Below, piece by piece: positions 1-11,800 of a stretch of 40,555 nt of DNA. Each line of letters starts with the position of its first letter. Positions within the stretch are counted from its first letter, which is position 1. The position numbers and the translations under genes are program-made. The stretch is from Symbiodinium natans (taxonomy: Eukaryota > Sar > Dinophyceae > Suessiales > Symbiodiniaceae), in contig CAJNDS010000534.1 of NCBI GenBank assembly GCA_905221605.1, positions 77,501 to 118,055 on the forward strand. The letters run 5' to 3'. The notes under the pieces were generated by a model. The model was not told the origin of the DNA. It ran no database searches and was given only the letters and a program-made list of their open reading frames with translations.

Positions 1-907
1 GCTGCAGGATCTGGAGGCACAAGCAACGATTCGCAAGCAGCTTGAAGCGAAGGTGGAAGCTTGGCTGCAAGTCCTTAAGTCCTTGGTTCTGGCTCTTTCT
101 ATCTAGTCTGTTTTTCTTTGCTCTGATGGCTGCGCGTAGTTCATTGTCATGCTATCGCTTGTCACGGGGCAGCGGAGAAGCTGGCTCTGAGGAAAGGCTT
201 ACCCAAGAGGTTGATGTGCACTTGCAGGCTCTTTTGGTTATGTCCCAGAGGTTGGCTGTAGCAAGGAGAGCAAGAGTTCATTGCCATATTTGCCATGTAG
301 TTGTCAATGTAGTGCCAGGCCAAGGCTGCAAGGAGAAGAAGAGGGGTCAAAGCAGCCAGAAAGCTGAAGCAAGTGCAGTACGAAGTTGCTCTGGTGGAGG
401 CAATGTGCAACGAAAGTGAGTGTGGTCAGTATTGGTCAGTGCGGGTTTGTTACAAAGCAGCAGGAACCGAGAGAGCCAGCAGAAGAGCCAGCTGCGAAAC
501 CGGATGAGGCAGTCTCACATGCAGCAACCACGAAAAACCGCATCTCAGAGATACCAGATTGTGCCAATCCCATGCTACTCCAAGTACACATAAGTACACT
601 TTGTTCAAAGCTAAGCCGAGGCTTTACACAATTGGTCAAGGCAGATGCGCATGTGGACGGGATCACCAACGACGTCAGCATCCACCAACGATTGGAGCAT
701 GCACGCGCCAAGCTAGAGTCGTCACGCAACAACTCCGCCATGAGAAAAGTCGAGCACCTTCTCAAAATGATCATGGGCAAAGACGAAGAGGACTTTGCGC
801 GCTTGATTTTGCCGGCCCTGGCCGCGCTTTCTATGGCTTTCTTGTCCGAAGTATCAGCTGTGTGGACTGATGTCAATGTCAATAATCAGATAGCCCGACC
901 AAGATAA
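1..907 (+). CDS. 3' end of an unrecognised gene (last exons)
   Basis: Two exon-like blocks. The first runs from the window edge to 70 (frame 2, or from 8 if the AG at 6-7 is an acceptor). It reads as a charged helix, LQDLEAQATIRKQ then LEAKVEAWLQ, and is followed by GT. The second starts at 464 after CAG and stays open to the TAA at 905-907. It begins EPREPAEEPAAKPDEA and ends with a helical stretch including RKVEHLLKMIMGKDEEDFA. I do not recognise a family. The charged, alanine- and glutamate-rich composition suggests a coiled-coil or helical protein tail. The minus-strand frame over the same bases is less protein-like. The gene starts outside the window. Joining the two blocks is inference. 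Confidence 0.45.
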
Positions 908-2574
908 AAGCCTATCCGAAGCGACTGAACATGCGGTTGTGACATGTTGCGTTTGTCACTTCGGTTGTCCAGGAGGGAAGCAAGTTGTGCATGGTTGTGC
1001 AGACATAGCAGGAGCTCAAGAGTACAGGACGTCAAATTTGCATTTGCCAGGACCAAGCAGGAAACGGTGAGCTTCGGTGGCTAATGTTTGAAGCCACTGT
1101 CTCTCGACTGCCTTGATGAAATTGCCATTGGAAGCAAGTTCTCTTGTCTCCAACAGCTTCTATTATTCTACTAATGACTGTAGGGGTTCTAACAATTGCA
1201 AAAGAAAGTATTGTGATCAGAGTGGACGGGAACCTGCTGGGATAATGGTGCATGTTGTCTCCTCTGATGTTTCCACCTGTCTCTCCTCTTGTCAACCTCT
1301 TGTCCGGAGTAAACACCCCTCCCTGCCTGTCTCCACTCCTGGCTGCCTTCTTGTCTACCCTACGCCATGTCTGCTCTTCTTTCTTGTCTCTCTTCTTGTC
1401 TACCGATTGTCCCCTCTGCTGTCTCCCTTCTCGTCTCCATCCTGGGCACCCTTCTGGTCTCCTTCTTTGCTTTGGGAACCAGAGCCTGGCGGACGTGCCC
1501 TCTTCGTTCCCCCTCTTCGTTCCCCTTCGTTCCCCCTCTTCGTTCCCCTCTTATCTCCTTTTTGTTGGGGTTCTGAAGTTAGTCTACTGCAAGTAAGGGT
1601 TGCCGACATTCTGCATTCTGGCGGCTGTTCTGGGGTTCCTGGTCCAAGGAGAGGTTCCCAGGCAGAAGAATCCCCGCAGGAACGGTCTAGGGGCCCGGGT
1701 CTTCGGGGGGCGGGTTCCAGGGTCCCTCCCAGCCTTTCGTGGTCTCTGTGGCACAGCCTGGCACCTCGTGGCATCGGTTCTAGACGCCTTTCGGCTGGAA
1801 GCCGAGGCGAATGTGAAGAGTGCGATAGAGTGCGGCATTCTCTACAGTTTCCTTCATATTGCATTGCACTCTCAATCTCAAGCTTTTCTCTCTCGCTCCC
1901 ACTCCCTCACTGGGAACATGTTTGGAGAGCTCAGGCTGCGTTCTTCATCGCAGCAATCGCCTGAGAACTCGTAAGATTTCGTACCTGGTTGATTGCAACA
2001 AGCCAGAGCAAGTGACACACGATGTTGCCGCATCAGTTTCTGGACTATTGATAAGTCTCAGGCTGCAATGTAGTGCCAAGACCAGCCCTGTCGGTGACCC
2101 CCCTGTCGGTGACCCCATGTGAGCCTGGAGTGCCCGGCGAGATCCCGGGGATTTTCAGGGTGTTCAGGGTTCGGAATTTGGGGCTGGGTTTGGACCATTG
2201 GAACCAGGAACGGCGCGACGGCACAGGTAGGTGTACAGTTTCGCTGCCAGCCTGGAGCGGCACAATGGCGCAAGGCCGCAGAACCCAATTGCGAAATTGC
2301 GAGACTGCACTTTCCCCTGCGCTGCTGTGTTCACATGTGGCGTTGGCACACTCGCAAAAGAGGAATGTCCAAGTCCGTCTCTCAACAGTTGCGTACTGGT
2401 GACAGGGATGGATAGCCCTCCCACCCCAACCTGCTGGAAAGCAGTGTATATTTGTGGCACTCAGCTAGTGTGGCCTTAATCGCATGCAGCGGAGTTGGCG
2501 AATGTTCCAAGTGTTCCAAGTGTAAGCAATGCACCTGAGTGGTACCTACAAGTCCAACATTACCAACTCCACAG
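908..2574. other. Non-coding stretch before the channel exon
   Basis: I see no convincing exon here. It should contain the intergenic region and the missing 5' exons (including S1) of the channel gene, but no segment reads like S1. Several open frames exist (for example 1113-1964 plus, 1400-1864 minus), but they run through pyrimidine-rich low-complexity sequence and look like chance. Small tandem duplications occur at 2092-2116 (TGTCGGTGACCCC twice), around 2156-2170 and at 2504-2522. Confidence 0.5.
1258..1566. repeat. Pyrimidine-rich low-complexity tract
   Basis: The plus strand is dominated by C and T for about 300 bases, with repeated TCTCCTCTTGTC-like words. From 1500 to 1553 there are degenerate tandem copies of CGTTCCCCCTCTT. 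It gives long open frames on both strands that should not be read as genes. Confidence 0.7.
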
Positions 2575-4717
2575 GTCAACTCCATCTTGCTCGGCTTGGA
2601 AGTGCAGTACACCTCCTCCAACCTTGAGTCCAATCTTTCATTTATGGTTGGCAGTGTTCTTTTCGGCGCGTGGTTCATTTTTGAGGTGCTCGTCCGGATG
2701 TGCCACGCTGGCCCACTTCAATTTTTCATAAATGAAAGCCGCTGGTGGAACATTTGCGACCTTTTCTTGATGGGCGTGAGCATACTGGACATTTGTCTCC
2801 TTTTACTTGTCGGAGCTTCCACGTCTTTGTCAAGTCTCAAAATATTGAAGATGATTCGAGTATTTCGGTTGTTCAGAGTTTTCAGGTTCTTCCAGCAGCT
2901 TGCTACGTTGGCGCTCATGGTTGCAGAGTCTGTGAAGCAGCTCATGTGGGCGCTGTCCATGTTTGTCCTTATCATGTACATATTTGCGATTACATTGACT
3001 AGTTCGTGCACAGATTGGTTGAAGCAGCAGATCGACTTCAGCAAGCCAGACTGGGAATCGGACATTGCAGGTTCAAGCCAGCCTGGCGTTCGCGAGGTCC
3101 ATCACTTCTTTGGCAGCGTTCCACGCAGCGGATACACGCTCTTTCAAACAACCCTGGGAGGAATCAGTTGGCATGAGGTCACGGATGCGCTTCTGTTCGT
3201 TGATGTCGTCTCCTTCTCCTTAATGTTCGCCTACCTGGTTTTTACAATACTCGCTTTGCTGAACGTTTTCACAGGCCGAACTTACTGTCGATTGTCCTGA
3301 GAAGTGTGATTCTACGGTTGCCTGGTTCCTGCAACCTGCGCAGGCGTCTTTGTGGACAATGCTGTCCAAAACTCAAAAAAACAGCGTCAGATCCAGATCG
3401 AAGCTCTTCTGCGATAAGCATTCCGCTGCGCAGCTCTATGTATCTTGAGTTGAGGGCCCTGGGGTTTAAGTTGAACAGACATTCACCCTAAGCCGACATC
3501 AGAGGGGACTTTATTGAACAGTCGACTCTCCACCAGAACCTGCTCCTGTGCTGAAATGTGGGTTATTTGCTTATTGCTTGACGTCTTGTGTACACCCTTC
3601 GAAGGGAGGGTGGGGGTCCGGACAGATTCAGGGCTTGGGTTTGAGATTCTTTGAGATTCTGGAGTTGTAGATTGCCGCCGTGCCGAAGTTGGATTTCCAG
3701 GCACGGCTTAACACCGGGCATGTCGGCATGGCCTGCCCCACGCCTGCTGGAAAATATGTAACCCAGGCGGGGGATAGCAAGTTGCCACATTGGACCCTTC
3801 AAATCATGACGGCGGTTTCCTGAACAATAATGTTCATGCATGTTCACGCGCGGCCAGTGCCAACCCTTGGGGCTTTCAAGATTCTTTCAAAGGTACGAAA
3901 TGGTACGCTGCGGTGTGTTGCTAGAAGAAACCTATTGCTCGCTCATGGGAGAGCTCAGGAAGAGACGCTGGAGAAGAAACGTATGGGGCTGGATCAGATC
4001 ATCGAGTTTTTTGTGGCTACAGACCTCGATGGTCAAAACCTCAGCGTGTCTTCCCCCATTGGCCTGACTTGCGTAACTGCATAACCCGTCTTGCATGGAC
4101 TCTTAAAGCGCATTGACGCCCAGGCGATGGAACGATCAGCCTGCATGAAATCCATGAGCTCTTGCAAGACCCCGTGATGAACGTACCCTGAATGGATGGT
4201 GCGTCCTCTGCGGTGTGTGCAGGTTGACTTTTCTTGCTCATATCGTGATCCGAGTAGAGATGAGGTCGCAGCTGACACACACACACACACACACACGCAC
4301 ACACACTCGGATACACAAGTTGATATGACTAAAGAGATGTGGGGGCAAAACTTGCCATGGCTTGCCAGATCGCTTGCAAGAGGCCTACTTCGACATCATC
4401 GGCTTCCGACCCGGAGATGCCCAGATGTTGGCCGACTTGCTCGATCGCGACGGATCAGGCGCCCCGCTTCGGCTTCGGCTTTTGTTAAATCCTGTAAATT
4501 TCATCAGGCTGTCTCAGAGACTCTGCCATCGCCAGGTGGCATTACGTTGAACGAGTTCATCAATGGCTGTGAGCGGATGAAAGGCCAGGCAAAGGGAATT
4601 GATGTGCATTTGCTGCTGCTCGAGTGTCAGCATCTGCATGAAAAGTTGGACAAGTTGGATGCTTTCACTCGTGGTGTTCCCTACCAAGCCTCGGCAAAGC
4701 GGGACTGCCTTGCATGA
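2575..4717 (+). CDS. Voltage-gated cation channel, single 6-TM domain with C-terminal EF-hands (5' exons missing)
   Basis: Exon 2575-3274 is unusually long. It encodes the S1-S2 loop, S2 (VGSVLFGAWFIFEVLVRM), S3 (DLFLMGVSILDICLLLL), an S4 with Arg every third residue (RVFRLFRVFRFF), S5, a pore loop (FQTTLGGISW) and S6 ending ILALLNVFTG. A GC-AG intron (3275-3343) leads to VFVDNAVQNSKKQRQ. Next come exons 3959-4031, 4124-4182, 4383-4458 and 4536-4717. They build two EF-hands across introns: DLDGDGTISLHE (codons split at 4031/4124) and DRDGSGGITLNE (split at 4458/4536). Both loops keep acidic residues at positions 1 and 3 and Glu at 12. This fits the voltage-gated ion channel family, of which protists have many single-domain, EF-hand-bearing members. 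The S1 exon and one linker between 3410 and 3959 are not found. The stop is TGA at 4715-4717. Ion selectivity cannot be read from the sequence. Confidence 0.85.
4275..4306. repeat. (CA)n microsatellite
   Basis: An uninterrupted run of CA except for one GC step, lying inside the intron 4183-4382 between the two EF-hand exons of the channel gene. Length polymorphism is likely. Confidence 0.95.
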
Positions 4718-5806
4718 TTGAAGAACTTCGAAGAATGCAAAGCTAAAAACATGCTTCAAAGGAAGCTTCACATCAGGCTTCGAAGAAGCTTATTCGGGCA
4801 TGCGTGGCCAAGCATTGGTTGCATGTTTGGTGCAATTTGGCACAGTGTGCTGCTCTCGGCGCCACTTTGCCTCGCTGTTATTGGAAGTCCTTTGGACCTG
4901 TTGGGACCTGTTGATAGCCTCGGTCTTGGTTTCTGCAGAGTTTGGTTAGACGGAAGGATATCGGGTACCTTTGCAACCTGCAAGCCTGCTAAGCTCAGCG
5001 GAGCAGAAGCCCGACCTTCGAGGCGTGTGACTGGTGTCAGGCGGTGTCAGCTGAAGCTGCATCGCTCTCGAGAGCACAGCACCTCTCTATGTGAGCGAAG
5101 GTCCAAAGAGAGCTTCAAGACTGGGAGGTTAAGCTCCTTGTGCCCATGTGCTCCGAGAGGGGTATCCGGGCATCACAAAGGGCACTTCATCCGACTTGGC
5201 TCAAGCTTGTTGCTGCCTTACAAATTGGGCACAGGTGAGTGATGGAAGGCCAAGGCTTTAAGTTTGCTTGGCTTCTGGCTTCTGGCTTCTGGCATTGTAT
5301 CCGTTTTGCGTTCAGGTGCATTCGTGACCAATGTGGCACCGCGCTGTCGGCAGACGTCAGCTGCAAGTCGTCAGTCTGGAGCTCGACGCTTCAATTTTGC
5401 AAGAGAGCCATCGCAGTGAAAGCAGTAAGTAAGGCTACTAAGGTTGTGTCAGCGAGTTGGTATCGCAGATGTTCGGCATCCACATCATCCTGGTGGCCGC
5501 AGCATGGAATCTTGGAATAATCTTGGAGGTTAAAGTTCATTAGTCTTTGGCTATGTCAGCGTCTGTAGACCAGTTGTGCATTCAATCATGTTTCCTTCCT
5601 GGTGTATCTTCAGCCCAAGGCCCAGCTGAACATGCAGCATACCGTAAATATCCCAACAAAAGGAAGCAGCCTAGTAGTGATTTCTAAACCAAGCGACGTT
5701 CTTTTTTCCCTTGTTGTGCATTGAGACAACAGATCTGAGGGTTGGTTTTGTGCAGTGGATCTTCTATTAAACAGACGCCCCACCCGGTGCATCAGACTCT
5801 GAGATC
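4718..5806. other. Intergenic stretch between channel and YchF genes
   Basis: No exon that I can support, despite an open frame at 4718-5242. At 5271-5292 CTTCTGG is repeated three times. At 5196-5205 the ten bases TTGGCTCAAG match the 3' end of the conserved dinoflagellate spliced leader. The stretch ends with CATCAG at 5790-5795, a plausible trans-splice acceptor 11 bases before the ATG at 5807. Confidence 0.45.
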
Positions 5807-8800
5807 ATGGCAAGCCCCGCGCGGATCTTGATCTGGCAGGCCACAGTTTCCACAATCGCGACAGTCGCGGCAGTGTGTCAGTTGAGTCGAAGAAGGCCCC
5901 GTTCGTTCTGCTACACGTTCCTTGGGAATTCGTTGGTGTTTTCTATTAGTGTTTTGGCAGGTCACGAACCGCCTTCGTGCAAGACCCAGCGTCCTCTCCT
6001 GCGCTGATTGTAGTTTCTGGCGGCAGTTTGACGTTGCAGAGTAATGCTAGGCTGGTGGTTCACTCCGGCGGGTGTGCGCCAGTGAGTTGACAAGTGGCTT
6101 ACAGCATTTTACAAGACTGTAATTGTTCATTGAGTGGGAGCTGTTAGTGTTCCCGTGGCTTGAGCAACTCCGTTGCAGATCGAGCTTCAAAGCTACAGCG
6201 TAGAGGACTTCAAACAGGTGCCTCAGAGAGCAGCTTAGTGCGCCTTGCAGTGGTGATTTCGATTTCAGCACTCACGTTTGCTTGTATTTTCTTCTGGCAG
6301 GAATTGTGGGCTTACCCAACGTTGGCAAAAGCACCCTCTTCAATGCGTTGTGCGATACTGGCGAGGTGCTGCACACAGCAAGATTTCAGACTGCGGGATG
6401 TTGAGGAAGGTTGTCTGATTTGTTCTTCGGGCTATCTCATGCACCAGAACGCTGTACAAAGCAAACGCGGCAAACTGTTACTCAGCGCTGAAGCTTTTTT
6501 TTTCCCACCGAAATGTTGCTACGGCGCATGGAATGTATCTCATGTACGCCTCCCTTAGATTCGCTAGAAGGGGGGTGGCCTCTTACGTGGGTCCGTGAGG
6601 CGCTGCAAACTAATCCGAAGTCTTGTGACAGAGTCTTGACGCATCTGCCACCAGACACAACGCAGCACAATGCCAGGCCATGGCAGACCTGTATGGCTTG
6701 TGTGACTCAGCTCCAGCTCTCCATAGCAGCGCAACATGGCGTAGCATCCGGCTGCCAAGTCAAACAAGACTTACGGATGTTTACGGCCTCCATGTCTCGG
6801 TGGTAGCTTTATCTCACATCGCTTGGTAGAAGCACCCGCACTTTGGGGAATCGCACCTAGGGCAATTTGGCCGCGTCTCAAAGATGACCGCTTTGTGAGT
6901 ACTGAGCCCTCATGCTTTGACACTGATATGCAGCGTCCTCGTTGGCGTTTCGCATGGTACATGCATTTATTGATTTGCATTCCGACCAGCGATTCTCTCC
7001 AGCAGTGCCGCATTGGGCGATGTGTTTTTGTCAGCTGATGTTAAATTCACTCCTTGTAGGGCGTTGGTGTGCTCCAACGCCCGTTGGCCCTGCACTAACT
7101 CTTGGGGATTGGGGATTGTTCACCCCCGAGCTTCCTGCTCCTCTTTTTAGGTGGTCGACGGCTGTCCGCTTCCTTCTGCGTCCGCGGTGCCTCTGCGTTG
7201 TAGCTTCTCCAGAGGTAACAGGAGGTTCTGGCGGGATGTTCAGTGACACCATCAGCATCGCATGCACAGGCCTGTCATGAGGTATCCGGAGGTTCAGGTT
7301 GCTTCTTGTCGCCTTGTACTCAGCAAATTTGAGCAATACGCAGGTGGGCTTTCGCGCTGCCAGGAATGTGTGGGTGAGCCCAACGTGGCAATGCGTGAAT
7401 CCTCCTGGTGTTTTTCGTCACCCTTTGCCTTTGGGCGGAGTGGTTTGAGGAGGACAGCGCCTCTCTCTGGCTGCCGGAGGCAGCTTCTGCAAAGACTCCT
7501 CTCCTCGGCGTATGGATCTGGCAAGGCACTCTGCCTCCGCTGCATCTTCGGGGGATAGCCCCCGGGCGTCTCCGAACGGAGCATGCAGGCAAACTCGGCC
7601 ACTCGATCCTAAAGCCGCATGTGCCCGCACACTCAGCTGCATCCGACCATGACCAACAAGGGTCTCAGAACTGCGAGGATCCAGGCGTGATGAAGAGGTG
7701 ATGAAGAGGAGAAGCTGGGGGGTGCCACAAATGCAGGTCGCCATGCTTTGACGCACGGTCAATTACAAGCATGCAGAGATATGCAGAGCCGAATCTTGAG
7801 ACACGAGTTGCTCACCTTTGTAGAGCCCTAAGCAGGTCCTAAGCAGCAAAAGCTTATGCAATCAGTCTGGCCATTGCAATCATGTGGCAGAGGCGGAAGC
7901 GGGCAACTTCCCATTCTGCACCATCGATCCCAACATGGGGAAGGCCAAGGCAAGCATCCGAAAGAGGGGGAGGAAGAATCCAAAGAAGCAAAATGCAATG
8001 CACTTTCTACTCACAAAATATGCATCATGTTCACAATGCTCTCTGCGCAATGAATGCGACTCAGCTGTTTGGGCTTCGACTAATTAGGGCTGTTTCTCCT
8101 CCCCGCGGTCGGAAACCGGCCACAGCCATCGCAGCCACAGACAGGCCCTCAGAATAGGCTTTGATGGCTTTTGTGTGCACGAGTAAGCGGTTTTTTGCAG
8201 TTATGCCAGGTATGAGCTATGACAGTTATGCCTCGCGTCATGCAACGCATCAGGATCTGAATAGCCGGCAGCCAGCCACGTTTTCACAGCTTCATGGGGT
8301 GCGTCGAGTACTCAACAGCTTGAGCTGTATCTGACAACATGATTTCGCATGTCTCCGCATGTGGTCGCCTGTCGAGCTTCCAGAGGTTGCCAGTACCGTC
8401 GAGACCAGTGAGCGCTCTCCTCAGTCTGAATTGTGTGGAGTTGAACAGCATTGAATCGGCATTGAACAGCCTTTATACCATTGTGGCATCCGCCATGTAC
8501 CCTTCCTCCAAGGCCAGAGAGCTCACCAAAAAACGGTAAAGGAGCAAGCCAGTCAGCACAAAACCCTGGCAGGACACTTCCTTGCCTGCTCATGGGTGAT
8601 CTGTCAGCGATCTGTCTAGTTCTGCCTTGATTGTCTTGTTCTTCCAGCCCTCCCACACGTCGAACGGCAAGACTCGTGTGAGCTTCTTCAGGACGCTGCT
8701 CACGAGTTCTGCAAACTCTCCAAAGGACGCTGAGGCACTCGCGCGGGCATCGCAGGTGAAGTTTTTCAGTTGAGGTGAGCATGCAGAGTGAGGCAGAACA

Positions 8801-11800
8801 AACATCGCCGACCGGGCTCAGGTTCCTGTGCTTTGACAATTTGAAGCCAATCAAGCCAATCAAGCAACGTGTTGCAAAATCTTTCAACGAGTTGTCAAGT
8901 GTTTTCGACCTCAGGAACTCGAGACCTGGCAGCCTTTTCCCAAACGAGGCTCCCGTGACTCGGGACTGACATGACTTCAAGTGCCGATGTTCCGCATTGT
9001 CTCAGGAAGTCAGCTCACCCGTCTCACCGGGCAAGTCCATCTTGAGAAGCAAGAGCTTGCAGGGCCTCAGCAGCAAGGCTCCTCTCGCGGTCGCAGAGGC
9101 AGAACATGGCAGAGCACATGTAGACTAAGATTGTAAGAGGAGACCGGCCGACGAGCTACCTTTGATACTTCTTCATTGCAAGAAGAGGCGCCCTACTTTC
9201 GGCCTTCTTGACGTCTGAGATTCTGACGCGTTGGTACTGTAGTTGTGCCTTTGAGAAAGATGGTTTCTGTCATTCGTGTAGACTGTAGAGCAGGAGATGG
9301 CATATGCTCGCAGTGCTTAACTCAGCAGGGTCGGCTGTATGACAACATTGCTCAACATCGTTTTCTGGACACTTTCATGTCGTGCTGAGGTGTGAAGCGA
9401 CGGGTAACTTTCGGACAAGCTGAAGCACGTGAGTACCGCGTGCAGGTGGGCTTCTTTTCTCGCTATATCATGTAGCCCTGGACAGAAGCATGCCGAAAGC
9501 AGAAACTGTGGGCAACTGAAGCTGCGGCCCATGTTTCCTTGTTTCCGCAAATGGAAGTCACCCTCAAAACTTGTTTGTTTGTGCGAGGCCTTGCGAGGCC
9601 CCAACCACGGACAAAACCTGATAGGGCCCACTGCCCACAAAGCCGAATGCAGACACGCATCGCTTACACGGCGAAATTCGGCGAACGAAACATATACGTT
9701 GCGTGACACGATTTGTCCATTTATTTCTCTGTTTAGCTGCAGGATGGGTCCAAAAGCAAGGAGCACTGTCTAAGCCTGACCTCCGAGGCCCCATATAGGT
9801 GCTCCCAGTGGTGGCAGCGGAAGCAAGCAAGAATAAAGAAGAAGACGAAGGACAACAAGAAGAAGAAGAAGAAGAAGGAGAAGAAGAAGGAGAAGAAGAC
9901 GAAGAAGAAGAAGGAGAAGAAGAAGGAGAAGAAGAAGAAGAAGACCTGAGGGGTGTGAGATTTGTTCAAGAAGAAGAGGAAGATCACTCCTGTGATGGCA
10001 GATGACACAGTCGCGGAGTTTCTGACGGCTTGCTTTGCTCCGCAGCGACGGCAAGCTGCACTGAGCTTCCGGAATCAACAGTGCTGTAGATGGTAACATC
10101 GGTAGCGTTGGTCCTGCAGTTAAGACAGTTGCTGTGAGCGTTGTAAACGCGAACACCGCACCAGTCGGGTTCAGAATGTGAGAGCTTTGCTAGATCCCTC
10201 GTGATTGTCCAAGAAGCATCAACTCACAGGATGCAATGCTCAAACACTTGAAGTCTCAGAAGGTCTAATGGTATCGTAGGCCAGTTTGAGCTCAAGCCTT
10301 GCAGCTGTCTCATTGCAAAGCAATTGGACACGCTGCAGCCACTGCCCTTGGAAACGATGGCTGGCCAAGATTCTTGTTACATTAAGTCGTCTTATGTCGT
10401 CTTGGTATCTATGAGTTACATGGTGTTACATTGAGTCGTCTTGGTACCCATGAGTTACATGAGTTACTGCTTGGCTTATCGTTCCACGAGAAAGTGTGAC
10501 CGCCTCGCGAAAGTGTCTGAAAGCGGACGTAGACCCACTTCGAGTGGCCGTAGTAAAAGGCTTTTTCCCAAAGTCGCAGAAGCCGCTTGTGCACTTCTGT
10601 ACATGTCCGCTTGCAAGTACTCCGCAAGTACTCCGCAAGTACTCCGCAAGTACTCCGGTTCCTCCAGGTCCCAGACGAGCGGTTGGACAAGCTGGCCTCC
10701 CTCGCCAACTCCGAGAAGGTGATCAACGAGGTCAGCCCTCTGGCGTACCTGTTCCCACAAAGACAAAGAAAAGGCAGAAAAGGCAATGCACAGCCCTTTC
10801 AAACTTTCAACTTGAGAAGCCCTCTGCAGATGATCGAGTACGTTGACATTGCTGGACTTGTGAGGCACTGCTGAATGAGTGGCTTTTGCAGGTGTAAGAC
10901 TCTCCTGGAGCTTCGCCAGGGGTGCTTCCAAAGGAGAGGGCCTGGGCAACCAGTTCCTGGGAAACATCCGCAACGTAGGCCATGCCTATACCTTCCTACA
11001 GTACTTGAGATATAACATGCCCACGCTTCCCAGCGGCCATGTACGTGATTGGACATGCATGCCAAGCGCCCATCGTGTGCAGATGCAATTGTGCACGTTA
11101 TTCGATGCTTTGATGACGAGAATGTTGGGACCTTAGTGGATGCAGTGTCAATTTGATATTGTCGGGCGAATGTGACATGCGCTCCGCCTATGCACCTATT
11201 TGGCCAATGAAGCTGGCAGGAATTACATAGTTCGCCACTTCGCGCCATCGCATTTATGCCTATGCAGCGCAGGTGACTCATGTCGATGGCAGCGTAGACC
11301 CCGTTCGCGCAGCCAGTCCAAAGAAGCAGTGCATACGCACATTGTCGCACATTGTCGCACATTGTTTCAGAATTAATTCACTGTAATGCCCATGGAGCGG
11401 TATCGCTCCATCATTGACATTTCCAAGCTAAGGATATTGAAACCATCAGCTTGGAACTGGTCTTCGCGGATGCTGACCAGGTGCACGTAACAACTGCATG
11501 CCGAGGACATTCGGATGGACCTTTTCTCTCGCTGTGCATCCTGCCCAGTGTGAGAAGCGCCTGAAGAAGGTCGAACGTGAGGTGGTTGGCCAGGCCGCGC
11601 ATGCTAGAGGCTGCTAGAGCAGCCACAAAATGCTGGAATAATTTTGTCGATGCAGGTGCAGTTCAGTTAGGTAGAAGCCGGTAGAAGCTAGCTGGCTGCT
11701 AGTGTAAGTATTGACTGTTAGCGATGGTTCGCCACGGTTAGCTGTCAGAGGACACCTACAGTCACCGAGCCACCAGGTCAAAGGTGCAAAGGAAGAAAAG

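Noticed and set aside
1113-1964. 283-codon plus-strand open frame, the longest in the window
   Set aside because: Pro/Ser/Leu-rich from a pyrimidine tract; competing frames on both strands and no family signature.
8312-8980. 222-codon minus-strand open frame inside the YchF intron
   Set aside because: No motif or family signature, a competing plus-strand frame over the same bases is just as protein-like, and it lies within a proven intron. Likely chance.
9733-10156. Minus-strand frames with long Phe/Leu runs, resembling membrane proteins
   Set aside because: They are translations of the GAA/GAAG tract, not transmembrane segments.
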